From the NCBI RefSeq assembly GCF_018139565.1, contig NZ_JAGSPK010000001.1, positions 682,001 to 746,000 of the forward strand: a DNA stretch of 64,000 nt, given 5' to 3'. Origin of the DNA: Cognatundibacterium rivi (GTDB taxonomy: Bacteria; Pseudomonadota; Gammaproteobacteria; Burkholderiales; Burkholderiaceae_D). Within the stretch, counting starts at the first letter, position 1. Each line of letters begins with the position of its first letter. The position numbers and the translations under genes are program-made. Below, piece after piece: positions 17,526-27,024 of this stretch. The notes under the pieces were generated by a model. That model did no database searches. It saw only the letters and a program-made list of their open reading frames with translations, and was not told the DNA's origin.

Positions 17526-18956
17526 ATGAATACACTTATCTGGTTCGTTATCCTGTATTGGGTTATCTCGGTTGGCATAGGCCTGTACGCGGCGCGCTAT
17601 GTGAATAACTCTAAGGACTTTGCTGTTGCCGGACGCTCTTTGCCGATGTACGTGGTGACTGCCACTGTATTCGCAACATGGTTCGGGTCTGAGGCGGTGC
17701 TGGGGATTTCCTCGACTTTCGTCAAAGAAGGTTTGAAAGGCGTGGTGGCAGATCCGTTTGGTTCTTCTTTGTGTCTGGTGCTGGTTGGTTTATTTTTTGC
17801 CAAACCGCTGTACCGCATGAACCTGCTGACGATAGGCGATTATTACCGGAATAAATTCGGACGCACGGTCGAAATTCTGGTTACTTTGTGTATCGTGATT
17901 TCGTATCTGGGCTGGGTGGCGGCACAGATCAAGGCGCTGGGGCTGGTGTTTAACGTGGTCTCAGGTGGCTACATCGGCATGGAAACCGGCATGATCATTG
18001 GCGCAGCCAGCGTGCTGATCTATACGCTGATGGGCGGCATGTGGTCGGTGGCGATTACCGATTTTCTGCAAATGATCATTATCGTGGTCGGTATGGTCTA
18101 CATAGGCTGGGAAGTGTCCGGCATGGTGGGTGGTGCCGGCGTCGTGATCGAACATGCGGCGGCGGCAGGTAAATTTGAATTCTGGCCGTCTCCGACAGCG
18201 AGGGAAATGCTGTGGTTCTTTGCTGCCTGGATCACGATGATGCTGGGGTCGATACCGCAGCAGGACGTTTTTCAGCGCGTTGCTTCATCGAAAAATGAAA
18301 AAATTGCCGGTAACGCATCGATACTCGGCGGCGTTTTGTATTTTTGCTTTGCGTTTATTCCCATGTTTCTTGCGTATTCCGCCACGCTGATTGACCCTGG
18401 CATGGTGAACAGCCTGATCGATAAAGATTCACAACTGATCTTGCCGACGCTGATCATGAATAAAGTGCCGATGCTGGCGCAGGTGATGTTTTTCGGCGCG
18501 TTGCTGTCGGCGATCAAGAGCTGCGCCAGCGCCACGTTGCTGGCACCGTCGGTCACTTTTTCAGAAAATATTCTGAAACCATTTTTCCCAAAACAGTCAG
18601 ATAAACAGTTCCTGTTGATGATGCGGGTCGTGGTACTGGTATTTACTGCAATCGTGACCATCTTTGCCATGAATACCGAGTCCAGCATTTATAAGATGGT
18701 GGAAAATGCTTACAAAGTGACGCTGGTGGCTGCGTTTGTCCCCCTGGCATTTGGTTTGTACTGGAAACGGGCAACGGCGCAGGGCGGGCTGGTGTCGATT
18801 ATTTTCGGTATTACTTGCTGGGTTGCGCTGGAACTAACCGCACCTGAGGGTTTCTGGCCACCGCAACTGGTCGGCGTTTTGATGAGTATGGCGGGAATGA
18901 TCCTTGGTTCGCTGTTGCCACAATATCAGGGGCGGGCAAAAACGTCATTGCGCTAA
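17526..18956 (+). CDS. Sodium:solute symporter (SSF family)
   Basis: A 476-residue inner-membrane transporter with about 13 hydrophobic segments. The start (MNTLIWFVILYWVISVGIGLYAARYV), the segment NSKDFAVAGRSLPMYVVTATVFATWFGSE, and the PQQDVFQRVASSKNEK loop are typical of the SSF family, which imports sugars, amino acids or organic acids with sodium. The substrate cannot be told from sequence alone. It is a single gene preceded by a terminator hairpin at 17473-17498. Confidence 0.85.
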   Translation: MNTLIWFVILYWVISVGIGLYAARYVNNSKDFAVAGRSLPMYVVTATVFATWFGSEAVLGISSTFVKEGLKGVVADPFGSSLCLVLVGLFFAKPLYRMNLLTIGDYYRNKFGRTVEILVTLCIVISYLGWVAAQIKALGLVFNVVSGGYIGMETGMIIGAASVLIYTLMGGMWSVAITDFLQMIIIVVGMVYIGWEVSGMVGGAGVVIEHAAAAGKFEFWPSPTAREMLWFFAAWITMMLGSIPQQDVFQRVASSKNEKIAGNASILGGVLYFCFAFIPMFLAYSATLIDPGMVNSLIDKDSQLILPTLIMNKVPMLAQVMFFGALLSAIKSCASATLLAPSVTFSENILKPFFPKQSDKQFLLMMRVVVLVFTAIVTIFAMNTESSIYKMVENAYKVTLVAAFVPLAFGLYWKRATAQGGLVSIIFGITCWVALELTAPEGFWPPQLVGVLMSMAGMILGSLLPQYQGRAKTSLR

Positions 18957-19122
18957 TTTCCAGCCTGTGGCGGCGCTTTTTGTCCGCATCCACAATGGTG
19001 CCAGCCAGTGACGCAGGCCGGCGTTGAACGCTACTGAGCGCGCCGCTTGTTGATGCAATGCGCAAATTTCAATTGAAAACCTTTATAATTCAGGGTTTTA
19101 TCAGTTTTTTTAGGGCGAGAGT

Positions 19123-19443
19123 ATGCCGATTTACGCTTACCGTTGTGAAGAGTGTGGTTTTGCCAAAGACGTATTGCAAAAGATTTCCGATGCACCGCTG
19201 ACAGATTGCCCTTCTTGTGGCAAAGCATCATTTAAGAAACAAGTCACTGCCGCTGGCTTTCAGCTGAAAGGTTCTGGCTGGTATGTTACGGATTTCCGTG
19301 GCGGTTCCGGTGGTTCTGCAGGAACATCTGCACCGGCTGTTGCAACTGATAGTGGTAGCGTCGCAGGAAGCGCCTCAACGGTGACAGAATCAGCGGCGAC
19401 ATCAGCAGCTCCGGCCGCTGCCAGTGACAAGACAACGAGCTGA
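19123..19443 (+). CDS. FmdB-type zinc ribbon protein
   Basis: A 106-residue protein. The first ~60 residues form the FmdB/CxxC zinc ribbon: MPIYAYRCEECGF, then CPSCGK about 20 residues on, then GFQLKGSGWYVTDFR. The remaining tail is Ala/Ser/Thr/Gly-rich and probably disordered. The family's job is uncertain; some members were named as transcriptional regulators of formamidase genes without firm proof. It precedes the DUF502 gene and aspS, a gene order common in betaproteobacteria. Confidence 0.85.
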   Translation: MPIYAYRCEECGFAKDVLQKISDAPLTDCPSCGKASFKKQVTAAGFQLKGSGWYVTDFRGGSGGSAGTSAPAVATDSGSVAGSASTVTESAATSAAPAAASDKTTS

Positions 19444-19497
19444 TCGTTGTCAACGATGCACATGAAACACTACTTAGACTGAGCTTGACTGAACACT

Positions 19498-20106
19498 ATG
19501 CGTAAATATTTTATTACCGGTTTGCTGATTCTGGTTCCTCTGGGCATCACCTTCTGGGTGTTGCACGCCATTATCACAACCATGGATCAGTCTTTGCTGC
19601 TGTTGCCGGAGCAATGGCGGCCTGAAGTGGTGTTTGGCACTAAGGTGCCGGGTCTCGGTGCCTTGCTGACAGTGTTAATTGTTTTTGTAACAGGTTTGCT
19701 GACACGAAATTTCATCGGCAATTATGTTGTGCGTATTTGGGAAGGCTTGCTGAACCGGATTCCGATTGTGAATTCGATTTACTCCAGCGTTAAACAAGTG
19801 TCCGATACCTTGTTTTCGTCATCCGGCAATGCTTTCCGTAAAGCCGTGTTGATTGAATATCCGCGCCGTGATTGCTGGACCATCGGTTTTCTGACCGGTG
19901 TGCCGGGTGGCGACGTCGTCAATCATCTGCAAGGCGATTTTGTCAGCGTATATGTGCCGACAACGCCGAACCCGACCTCAGGTTTTTTCCTGATGGTGCC
20001 GAAAGCAGATGCGATAGAGTTGGATATGAGTGTCGATGCGGCGCTCAAATATATTGTTTCCATGGGCGTGGTGGCTCCCGAGCATCTCCCCACCGATAAG
20101 AAATAA
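19498..20106 (+). CDS. DUF502 family membrane protein
   Basis: A 202-residue inner-membrane protein with two N-terminal transmembrane helices (about residues 5-27 and 54-76). The cytoplasmic or periplasmic domain carries the conserved RIPIVNSIYSSVKQVSDTLF segment and a PNPTSGFFLMVP motif, both typical of DUF502. Function is unknown. It lies 54 bases after the FmdB-type gene and 69 bases before aspS, and probably shares their transcript. Confidence 0.85.
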   Translation: MRKYFITGLLILVPLGITFWVLHAIITTMDQSLLLLPEQWRPEVVFGTKVPGLGALLTVLIVFVTGLLTRNFIGNYVVRIWEGLLNRIPIVNSIYSSVKQVSDTLFSSSGNAFRKAVLIEYPRRDCWTIGFLTGVPGGDVVNHLQGDFVSVYVPTTPNPTSGFFLMVPKADAIELDMSVDAALKYIVSMGVVAPEHLPTDKK

Positions 20107-20175
20107 AGATCTTGCAGCCACAAGCTGCCGCTTGATCAACTCATTTTAATTTTGAATACAGACAGGTAAGAAATT

Positions 20176-21981
20176 ATGTCCATGCGTACCCATTACTGCG
20201 GCCTCACTACTGAGGAATTACTCGGCCAAACCGTCAGCCTGTGCGGCTGGGTTCATCGTCGTCGTGATCACGGCGGTGTGATTTTTATTGATCTGCGCGA
20301 CCGCGAAGGTCTGGTGCAGGTGGTCTGCGATCCTGATCGTGCAGATGTGTTTGCGGCTGCAGAATCCGTGCGTAATGAATTCTGTCTGCGTATCACCGGT
20401 GTTGTACGCAGCCGTCCTGAAGGTACAGGTAACGCCAATCTGAAATCTGGTAAGATCGAAGTGCTGGCACATAATGTCGAAATTCTGAATGCATCTGTCA
20501 CGCCACCGTTCCAGTTAGATGATGACAATCTGTCTGAAACCACACGCCTGACTCACCGCGTGCTCGATCTGCGTCGTCCGCAAATGCAAAACAATCTGCG
20601 TCTGCGTTACAAAGTTGCGATGGAAGTGCGTAAGTTCCTGGATGCAAACGGCTTCATCGATATCGAAACACCGATGCTGACCAAATCCACACCGGAAGGC
20701 GCGCGCGATTATCTGGTGCCGTCTCGTGTGAATGCGGGTAACTTCTTTGCCTTGCCACAATCGCCGCAGTTGTTCAAGCAATTGCTGATGGTGGCTAACT
20801 TTGATCGTTACTACCAGATCACCAAATGCTTCCGTGATGAAGATCTGCGCGCTGATCGTCAGCCAGAATTCACCCAGATCGATTGCGAAACATCGTTCAT
20901 GAATGAGCAGGAAATCCGCGACATGTTTGAAGGCATGATCCGTCTGGTCTTCAAAAATACGCTGGATATCGACCTGCCAAATCCATTCCCAGTCATGGAT
21001 TTTGCTGAAGCGATGGGCTTGTACGGTTCCGATAAACCAGACATGCGCGTCAAGCTGCAATTCACTGAATTGACGGATGTCATGAAGGACGTGGATTTCA
21101 AAGTGTTCTCTGGCGCCGCCAATATGAACAATGGCCGCGTGGTTGGTTTGCTGGTGCCGGGCGGCGCGAACATGCCACGTTCCGAGATCGATGCGTACAC
21201 GCAATTCGTTGCGATTTATGGCGCTAAAGGTCTGGCCTACATCAAGGTCAACGAGTTGGCAAAAGGTCGTGATGGTCTGCAATCGCCTATCGTCAAAAAT
21301 ATTCATGACGCTGCATTGACAGAAATCCTGGCGCGCACTGGTGCCAAAGACGGCGATCTGATTTTCTTCGGTGCGGACAAAGCCAAAGTGGTGAATGATG
21401 CGATTGGTGCTTTGCGCGTGAAGATTGGTCACAGCGAATTCGGCAAAGCCAATGGCTTGTTTGAAGATGTCTGGAAACCATTGTGGGTGATTGATTTCCC
21501 GATGTTTGAACATGACGAAGAAAATGATCGCTGGACTGCAACGCATCATCCATTCACCGCGCCAAAAGATGGTCATGAAGACTTGATGGAAAGTGATCCG
21601 GGCAAGTGTATCGCCAAGGCTTACGACATGGTACTGAATGGCTGGGAACTCGGCGGTGGTTCGGTTCGTATTCACCGTGCTGATGTACAAAGTAAAGTGT
21701 TCCGCGCATTGAAGATTGATGATGCAGAAGCGCAATTGAAATTTGGTTTCCTGCTGGATGCATTGCAATACGGCGCGCCTCCACATGGTGGTCTGGCGTT
21801 TGGTCTGGATCGTATCGTCACGATGATGACCGGTGCAGAATCGATTCGCGACGTGATCGCTTTCCCGAAAACTCAGCGTGCACAATGTCTGTTGACACAG
21901 GCACCATCGGAAGTCGACGAAAAGCAATTGCGCGAATTGCACATTCGTCTGCGTGCGACAGAGCCAGCAATCAAAGCCTGA
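20176..21981 (+). CDS. aspS: Aspartyl-tRNA synthetase
   Basis: Class II synthetase that charges tRNA(Asp), and possibly tRNA(Asn) if the organism uses the indirect route. At 601 residues it matches the bacterial type with an inserted GAD domain. Domains in order are the N-terminal OB anticodon-binding domain (~1-110, with [22 protein letters not shown]), class II motif 2 [18 protein letters not shown] (~220), and motif 3 [13 protein letters not shown] (~540). The start has an AGGTAAGA ribosome site. Codon use is strongly biased, as in highly expressed genes. A strong terminator follows. Confidence 0.97.
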   Translation: MSMRTHYCGLTTEELLGQTVSLCGWVHRRRDHGGVIFIDLRDREGLVQVVCDPDRADVFAAAESVRNEFCLRITGVVRSRPEGTGNANLKSGKIEVLAHNVEILNASVTPPFQLDDDNLSETTRLTHRVLDLRRPQMQNNLRLRYKVAMEVRKFLDANGFIDIETPMLTKSTPEGARDYLVPSRVNAGNFFALPQSPQLFKQLLMVANFDRYYQITKCFRDEDLRADRQPEFTQIDCETSFMNEQEIRDMFEGMIRLVFKNTLDIDLPNPFPVMDFAEAMGLYGSDKPDMRVKLQFTELTDVMKDVDFKVFSGAANMNNGRVVGLLVPGGANMPRSEIDAYTQFVAIYGAKGLAYIKVNELAKGRDGLQSPIVKNIHDAALTEILARTGAKDGDLIFFGADKAKVVNDAIGALRVKIGHSEFGKANGLFEDVWKPLWVIDFPMFEHDEENDRWTATHHPFTAPKDGHEDLMESDPGKCIAKAYDMVLNGWELGGGSVRIHRADVQSKVFRALKIDDAEAQLKFGFLLDALQYGAPPHGGLAFGLDRIVTMMTGAESIRDVIAFPKTQRAQCLLTQAPSEVDEKQLRELHIRLRATEPAIKA

Positions 21982-21994
21982 GTGATTGCAGATT

Positions 21995-22024
21995 AAAAAA
22001 AGCGCGGATTCCGCGCTTTTTTTT
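21995..22024 (+). terminator. Intrinsic terminator after aspS
   Basis: GCGCGGA (22002-22008) pairs with TCCGCGC (22010-22016), flanked by seven A on one side and eight T on the other. It can work in both directions. Confidence 0.85.
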
Positions 22025-22050
22025 CGCCATCTTTTTTGAAAATTTGAACT

Positions 22051-22578
22051 ATGCTGAATTCGACGATGCAGATTCGCCTTGCCACTCCGGCAGATGCACC
22101 GCGTCTGGCGGTCCTGGCAGTGCAGGTCTGGACGCATACCTATGCGAAGCAGGGGATTAATAATGAGATTGCCAGCTATGTCCTGGCGAACCTGACGCCC
22201 GCTTATTTTCTGCAATGTATGCAACAGGCCTCGCAGCAGTTGCTGGTGGTTGAACAGCAACAACATTTGTTGGCGCTGGCATTGGTGGATACGGATAGTC
22301 CATGCCCGACGTGTGCCGACAGCCACGTTGAATTGAAGACTTTATATGTGCAGGCACATTTTGCTGGCAATGGCCTTGGTACCGCATTATTGCAACGCGC
22401 AGTACAGCTGGCCGCGGCACAAGGCAGCCGCTTGTGGTTGAGTGTCAATGCCGAAAATAGTAAAGCGATGCAGTTTTATCAGAAACATCAATACCAACAA
22501 TGTGGCGAGATCTATTTTGACTTAGGGCAGACCCGGCATAAAAACTGGATCATGTTACAAACACCAGGCACAGCATAA
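22051..22578 (+). CDS. GNAT family N-acetyltransferase
   Basis: A 175-residue cytoplasmic acyltransferase. It opens with the usual IRLATPADAPRLAVL first strand and helix. The acetyl-CoA-binding motif A is LKTLYVQAHFAGNGLGTALLQRAVQLA (about residues 90-116), with the G-x-G-x-G/A pyrophosphate loop, and is followed by LWLSVNAENSKAMQFYQKHQY. The acceptor substrate is unknown. The start is either ATG 22051 or ATG 22066; neither has a good ribosome site. Confidence 0.85.
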   Translation: MLNSTMQIRLATPADAPRLAVLAVQVWTHTYAKQGINNEIASYVLANLTPAYFLQCMQQASQQLLVVEQQQHLLALALVDTDSPCPTCADSHVELKTLYVQAHFAGNGLGTALLQRAVQLAAAQGSRLWLSVNAENSKAMQFYQKHQYQQCGEIYFDLGQTRHKNWIMLQTPGTA

Positions 22579-22722
22579 GAGCCAGCGCAGAGACGCGGAG
22601 CAATTCAGACATCGCCATGAAACATAAATTGTTACGAATTTTACATATCTGGTTTGGCATTGCTGAGTGCAATTTCGTGTAAATTCGGCGGGTTCATTTT
22701 TTGGAAGATTGGGTTCGTAGTG

Positions 22723-23529
22723 ATGAAATATCGTCTGTCTGCATCTCGTTGCGGTGTCTGTGTTGTGCTCGGCTTCTCTGCATTCGTACTGAGTGCCTGC
22801 GGTGAAAAAAAGACTGAGCTGGGACAAGGTTCTTCGGAAGTCACTGGTGCTGCGGGCCCGGTTGGTGCAATGGGAGCAAACAAATCGCTGGTGAAGTGTG
22901 ATACGCCTGTCGCCACGCTGGCGCTGGTGGAAAATCCGAATGGCTATACGCTGCAAAGCTCCTACAATTTGCCGACTTCACCTGTACCGCTGATTCGTTT
23001 GCTGGCGCAGCAAAGCGGATGTTTCCGCGTTGTTGATCGGGCGTCAGGTCTGAAGGCTGTGATACAAGAGCAGGATTTGCAGGCACAAGGCATCATTCGC
23101 AAGAACACGACGGTGCAAAAAGGCAAAGGCTATGAAGCGCAATACACCATGACGCCTAGCCTGACATTTTCTGAAAGCAAAGCCGGTGGCGTGCTCGGCG
23201 TCATTATGGGCATGGTTCCTTTCCTGAAAAACTATACCGGATATGCAGAAAAGGTCAGCTTTAAAGAGGCGCAGGTCGCACTATTGTTAACTGATAATGA
23301 GACAACCGAACAAATTGCGGCGTCGACAGGGGCTGCGAAGACGACTGATCTGGGCATCGGCGGACTCAGTTTTGGTGGCGGCATAGGTGGCTTAGGGGCT
23401 GGATGGAGCAATACCAACGAAGCCAAAGTGATTGTTGCCGCCTTTCTGGATGCACACAATAAACTGGTACCGCAGATCAGGCAGTTGCAGAGTAAAGAAT
23501 TGCCACCGGCTGTACCGTTGAAAAAATAA
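22723..23529 (+). CDS. CsgG/HfaB-like lipoprotein
   Basis: A 268-residue outer-membrane-type lipoprotein. The lipobox VLSAC follows a short hydrophobic segment, giving an acylated Cys followed by GEKK. The mature part resembles CsgG-family proteins: LIRLLAQQSGCFRVVDRASG and the LRYxMTPSL-like YTMTPSLTFSES strand, a Gly-rich central loop (GIGGLSFGGGIGGLGAG), then VIVAAFLDAHNKLVPQIR. Members form or resemble oligomeric outer-membrane secretion channels, but no curli genes are nearby. The ATG at 22723 was chosen because it begins the signal peptide. Confidence 0.75.
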   Translation: MKYRLSASRCGVCVVLGFSAFVLSACGEKKTELGQGSSEVTGAAGPVGAMGANKSLVKCDTPVATLALVENPNGYTLQSSYNLPTSPVPLIRLLAQQSGCFRVVDRASGLKAVIQEQDLQAQGIIRKNTTVQKGKGYEAQYTMTPSLTFSESKAGGVLGVIMGMVPFLKNYTGYAEKVSFKEAQVALLLTDNETTEQIAASTGAAKTTDLGIGGLSFGGGIGGLGAGWSNTNEAKVIVAAFLDAHNKLVPQIRQLQSKELPPAVPLKK

Positions 23530-23560
23530 TATTTTTTTGCAGGTGGTAAAAATTTCGTAT

Positions 23561-23588
23561 AAGGGTTCGCATAGCGAACCCTTTTTAC
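23561..23588 (+). terminator. Intrinsic terminator after the CsgG-like gene
   Basis: AAGGGTTCGC (23561-23570) pairs perfectly with GCGAACCCTT (23574-23583) across a 3-base loop, followed by TTT. The rest of the 384-base gap to 23914 holds only the promoter of the Cache-domain gene as far as I can see. Confidence 0.8.
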
Positions 23589-23913
23589 GTTGTGGCGCGG
23601 CTGCATCGTGATTTTCCTGAAATGTACATTCGCGCAGACTCCGCTTACTGCTGAAATCAATTCGCCCATTCTGGCTTGAAGGTGCAAACGCAATACCGAT
23701 TACGCGAACTGAACACGATTGTTGTGCGAAGCCGGAAACGCATTTTGTCATGCTTAACGTTGGTGCTATATGCCGTCGCAACAACATCGATACGACAATG
23801 TGAATTCTTGTTTCTAGATGCAAATAAGCAATAAAAAACTGCTATAACGACAAAGTAGTCACAGGGAATGTTGGTATCTGGTCAGAAAAATCGTTAATTT
23901 CAGGGAGTGGAAA

Positions 23914-24393
23914 ATGAGCAGTTTTGTAAAGAAAATCATGCCGGTCGCCATGTTGGCAAGTGTTGCATTGTCGTCGGTTGCGTACGCGGCGGATCATGGG
24001 ACGGAAGCGGAAGCGCAAGAGATGGTAAAAAAAGCGGTAGCGCTGGTGAAATCGGCTGGTCCGGAAAAAGCCTATAAAGCGTTCACTGAGCATCCCGATG
24101 CAACGTTTAACAATAAAGATCTGTATGTCTTCGTGTATGACTTTGAAGGCAACTGTCTGGCACAGGGTGCGAATGCCAAGATGGTTGGTAAAAATCTGTT
24201 GTCGATGAAAGACGTTGACGGCAATGCATTTATCAAAGGCATGATCGATACTGTCAAAGCTTCGTCAAAAGGCTGGTACGGTCCGTATAAATTCAATAAT
24301 CCGGCGACCAAATCGTATGATCTGAAACGTTCGTATTGCGAACGTGGTGCGGGCGATACCGTCGTGTGTGTCGGCACTTACGTTTCCAAATAA
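23914..24393 (+). CDS. Periplasmic single-Cache domain protein
   Basis: A 159-residue exported protein with signal peptide MSSFVKKIMPVAMLASVALSSVAYA. The rest is one single-Cache-2-like domain: an N-terminal helix (EAEAQEMVKKAVALVKSAG), then LYVFVYDFEGNCLAQGANAKMVGKNLL and GWYGPYKFNNPATKSYDLKRSYCER, with the usual small-molecule pocket strands. There is no transmembrane or output domain, so it is a free binding protein or partner of a separate sensor. Three Cys may form a disulfide. It is a single-gene unit ended by a long hairpin at 24441. Confidence 0.85.
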   Translation: MSSFVKKIMPVAMLASVALSSVAYAADHGTEAEAQEMVKKAVALVKSAGPEKAYKAFTEHPDATFNNKDLYVFVYDFEGNCLAQGANAKMVGKNLLSMKDVDGNAFIKGMIDTVKASSKGWYGPYKFNNPATKSYDLKRSYCERGAGDTVVCVGTYVSK

Positions 24394-24440
24394 TCTGCTG
24401 CGGAAAGTGCCTGCTGTAAAACGCAGGTTCTGATCTGACA

Positions 24441-24493
24441 AAAGTAAAACGCTGTTCCGTGAAAGTTTGTTCCGGAGCAGCGTTTTACTTTCA
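24441..24493 (+). terminator. Long hairpin after the Cache-domain gene
   Basis: AAAGTAAAACGCTG (24441-24454) pairs perfectly with CAGCGTTTTACTTT (24478-24491), a 14-bp stem with a 23-base loop. It could end transcription in both directions. Confidence 0.7.
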
Positions 24494-24579
24494 GCGAAAG
24501 AAAAAAACGGCAGCTAAAGGCGCTAGAATGGTGCGGTTGATTACACATGTATGTATAAGCATAAGCACCCACGAGCACA

Positions 24580-25029
24580 ATGTCCCAGTATAAAATTCCT
24601 GAATCTGTGTTGGTAGTGATTTACACCCCGGCACTCGATGTACTCTTAATTGAACGCGCTGACAAACCCGGTTTCTGGCAATCCGTCACTGGCTCAAAAG
24701 ATACGCCGGACGAAGCCTTGCTTACCACTGCGATACGCGAAGTGGCTGAAGAAACCGGTATCGACGCCACCCAGTTTGCGCTGCGCGACTGGCAAATATC
24801 GAATGTGTATGAAATTTATCCGGTCTGGCGGCATCGCTATGCGCCGGGTGTGACACAGAACACGGAACACGTATTTGGCTTATGTGTCAGCCCGGACGTC
24901 ACGGTGCGCCTGGCTCCGCGGGAACACGTGCAATATCAATGGTTACCTTGGCAAACCGCGGCGGACCGCTGTTTCTCAGCATCGAATGCAGAAGCAATAT
25001 TGCTGCTGCCAGAATTTAATCAGAACTGA
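24580..25029 (+). CDS. nudB: Dihydroneopterin triphosphate diphosphatase (Nudix)
   Basis: A 149-residue Nudix hydrolase that removes pyrophosphate from dihydroneopterin triphosphate in folate synthesis. The Nudix box is GSKDTPDEALLTTAIREV followed by AEETGI, with one residue more between the first Gly and Glu than the E. coli form. The N-terminus IPESVLVVIYTPALDVLLIER and the FWQSVTGS segment match NudB rather than MutT. It precedes the EEP and clsB genes with gaps of 4 and 11 bases, so the three likely form one operon. Confidence 0.88.
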   Translation: MSQYKIPESVLVVIYTPALDVLLIERADKPGFWQSVTGSKDTPDEALLTTAIREVAEETGIDATQFALRDWQISNVYEIYPVWRHRYAPGVTQNTEHVFGLCVSPDVTVRLAPREHVQYQWLPWQTAADRCFSASNAEAILLLPEFNQN

Positions 25030-25033
25030 CATC

Positions 25034-25840
25034 ATGAAGCTACGCATTGCGACCTACAACATCCACAAAGGCGTCAGTGCTTTTGGCCGCCATGAGCGCA
25101 TCCACAGCATTAAAGATGCGATTGCGGCGCTGGATGCCGATATGGTGTTTTTGCAGGAAGTGCAGGGGCAGCATGATATGCACGCCAGAAAACATCTCAG
25201 TTGGCCGCAAGAAGGTCAGCATGAATTTCTCGCTGGCGCATCGCATCATGTCGCGTATGGAATGAACGCAGTGTACGAACACGGGCATCACGGCAATGCC
25301 TTGCTCAGCCGTTTTCCGATTACCACTCAGGTGAATCATGATGTCTCGGATCACGCGTATGAACAACGCGGTATTTTGCATGCCGTGGTACGGGCAAATC
25401 AGGTCGATATACATTGTTTTGTGATTCATCTGGGCTTATTTGCCGCCAGCCGCCGGCGCCAGATTCAGGCGTTGATTGACACGATTCAAAGAGACACGCC
25501 GGCCGATGCGCCACTGATCATCGCGGGCGATTTCAATGACTGGAATCAACGCCTCAGTTCGGCTTTATATGAACAGCTGGGCGTGGTGGAAGCGTTTGAT
25601 GTGGATGGTCAGCATGCTACTGATAAATTCCAGCGCAAAGGCCTGGCACATTTATTTTCGCAGTCTGCCTCCGCCCACGCCCGCACATTTCCGGCGGGCT
25701 TTCCGTGGCTTTGTCTGGATCGCGTGTATCTGCGCGGTTTTCACATTGCCGCAGCGAATGTGATGACCGGCGACCCGTGGCGCAAATTGTCAGATCATGT
25801 TCCCATCATGGCGCATCTTGAATTGCGCCAGCTTCGCTGA
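25034..25840 (+). CDS. Endonuclease/exonuclease/phosphatase family protein
   Basis: A 268-residue protein of the EEP (DNase I-like) fold. Motifs in order are LRIATYNIHKGV, VFLQEVQG (metal Glu), GNALLSRFPI, IIAGDFNDW and LSDHVPIMAHL (catalytic Asp-His). The ATG at 25034 was used instead of the longer upstream frame because the protein begins directly with the conserved first strand. It lies between nudB and clsB, which in many betaproteobacteria are neighbours. This link with a cardiolipin synthase hints at a role in lipid headgroup or nucleotide metabolism, but the substrate is unknown. Confidence 0.85.
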   Translation: MKLRIATYNIHKGVSAFGRHERIHSIKDAIAALDADMVFLQEVQGQHDMHARKHLSWPQEGQHEFLAGASHHVAYGMNAVYEHGHHGNALLSRFPITTQVNHDVSDHAYEQRGILHAVVRANQVDIHCFVIHLGLFAASRRRQIQALIDTIQRDTPADAPLIIAGDFNDWNQRLSSALYEQLGVVEAFDVDGQHATDKFQRKGLAHLFSQSASAHARTFPAGFPWLCLDRVYLRGFHIAAANVMTGDPWRKLSDHVPIMAHLELRQLR

Positions 25841-25851
25841 TGGTTTGAGGC

Positions 25852-27024
25852 ATGAAAAAGCTGCATTACATCGATGGTAATGATGTTCGGCTATTGCATT
25901 CTGGCGGCGAATATTTTTCTGTCTTGCTGGCGGCGATAGCGCAGGCACAACACGAAATCTGTCTGGAAACCTATATTTTTGCGAGCGACGTAACTGCAAC
26001 GCGGGTGCGTGATGCGCTGATCGCGGCCGCGCAACGTGGCGTCGTGGTGCGCGTGGTGATCGACTGGCTGGGCAGCGGGCGTGATCAGGCTTTGCAACTG
26101 ACTGCTTTGCTGGTGGCTGCCGGTGTTGAGTGTCGCTGCTTTAACCCGTGGTTCCGGCGCGGCTGGGCGCGTACCCACAGAAAAATTTGTGTGATCGACC
26201 GGCAGCGTGCGTTTCTGGGCGGTTTTAATATTATCAGCGACGATATTTCCGATGATGGCTGGGCGGATACCTTGCCGTTTCCACGCTGGGATTTTGCAGT
26301 CGCGATCAGCGGCCCGCTGGTCACGCATATTCATCTGGAAGCCGATGCCCAATGGCGGCGCACAGGCCGGCTCGATTTGCTGTCGCGTATAGGTCTGATG
26401 CGCGATTTGCGTACCGATGCAAAAGTCTCGCGCAGCCAGCTTCGGCACCTCAGCCGGGCGGCACTGGTGGTGCGCGATAATTTGCGTAACCGCGCCACCA
26501 TACAAAAAGCTTATTTACATGCGCTGGGCAACGCCCACCATAGCGCGGTGCTGGTGACGCCTTATTTTGCGCCCGGCAGAAAATTCCGGCGCGCGCTGAT
26601 TTCTGCAGCATCACGCGGCGTGAATGTAACGCTGTTGATCGGCGTGAATCAATTTGTGTTGCAAGACGCGGTTGCGCATTCTTACTATCCGAAGTTACTC
26701 AGCAAAGGCGTGCGTATTGTTGAATACAGAAAAACGCAACTGCATGCAAAAGTGGCGGTGATCGATCATGAATGGGCAACAGTCGGCTCCAGTAACTTTG
26801 ATGCGCTGAGTCTGTTTGTTAATCATGAGGCCAATATCGTGATTCGCGACAAACATTTTAACCAGCGCCTGACGACCGAGTTGCAGCAAGGCATTGACGA
26901 TGGCGTTGAGGTATTGCTGGAAGACTACGTCAGCCGTGCATGGTACCGACGTGCCTGGTATGGCACTGTGTATCTGCTGTATCGCGGTCTGATGCGCATT
27001 GTCACGCTGGGTAGTTACGGATGA
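25852..27024 (+). CDS. clsB: Cardiolipin synthase B-like protein
   Basis: A 390-residue member of the phospholipase D family making cardiolipin from phosphatidylglycerol and a second phospholipid at the inner membrane. Two HKD motifs are intact: HRKICVID (~residue 107) followed by GGFNI, and HAKVAVID (~299) followed by GSSNFD. It lacks the N-terminal transmembrane helices of ClsA, which fits ClsB. It is the third gene of the nudB-EEP-clsB group, and its stop overlaps the next start by 4 bases (ATGA). Confidence 0.88.
   Translation: MKKLHYIDGNDVRLLHSGGEYFSVLLAAIAQAQHEICLETYIFASDVTATRVRDALIAAAQRGVVVRVVIDWLGSGRDQALQLTALLVAAGVECRCFNPWFRRGWARTHRKICVIDRQRAFLGGFNIISDDISDDGWADTLPFPRWDFAVAISGPLVTHIHLEADAQWRRTGRLDLLSRIGLMRDLRTDAKVSRSQLRHLSRAALVVRDNLRNRATIQKAYLHALGNAHHSAVLVTPYFAPGRKFRRALISAASRGVNVTLLIGVNQFVLQDAVAHSYYPKLLSKGVRIVEYRKTQLHAKVAVIDHEWATVGSSNFDALSLFVNHEANIVIRDKHFNQRLTTELQQGIDDGVEVLLEDYVSRAWYRRAWYGTVYLLYRGLMRIVTLGSYG

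Noticed and set aside
20515..22326. 603-residue open frame antisense to aspS
   Set aside because: It is a mirror of the biased codon use of a highly expressed gene. The translation is rich in His, Cys and Gln with no domain, and aspS on the other strand is certain.
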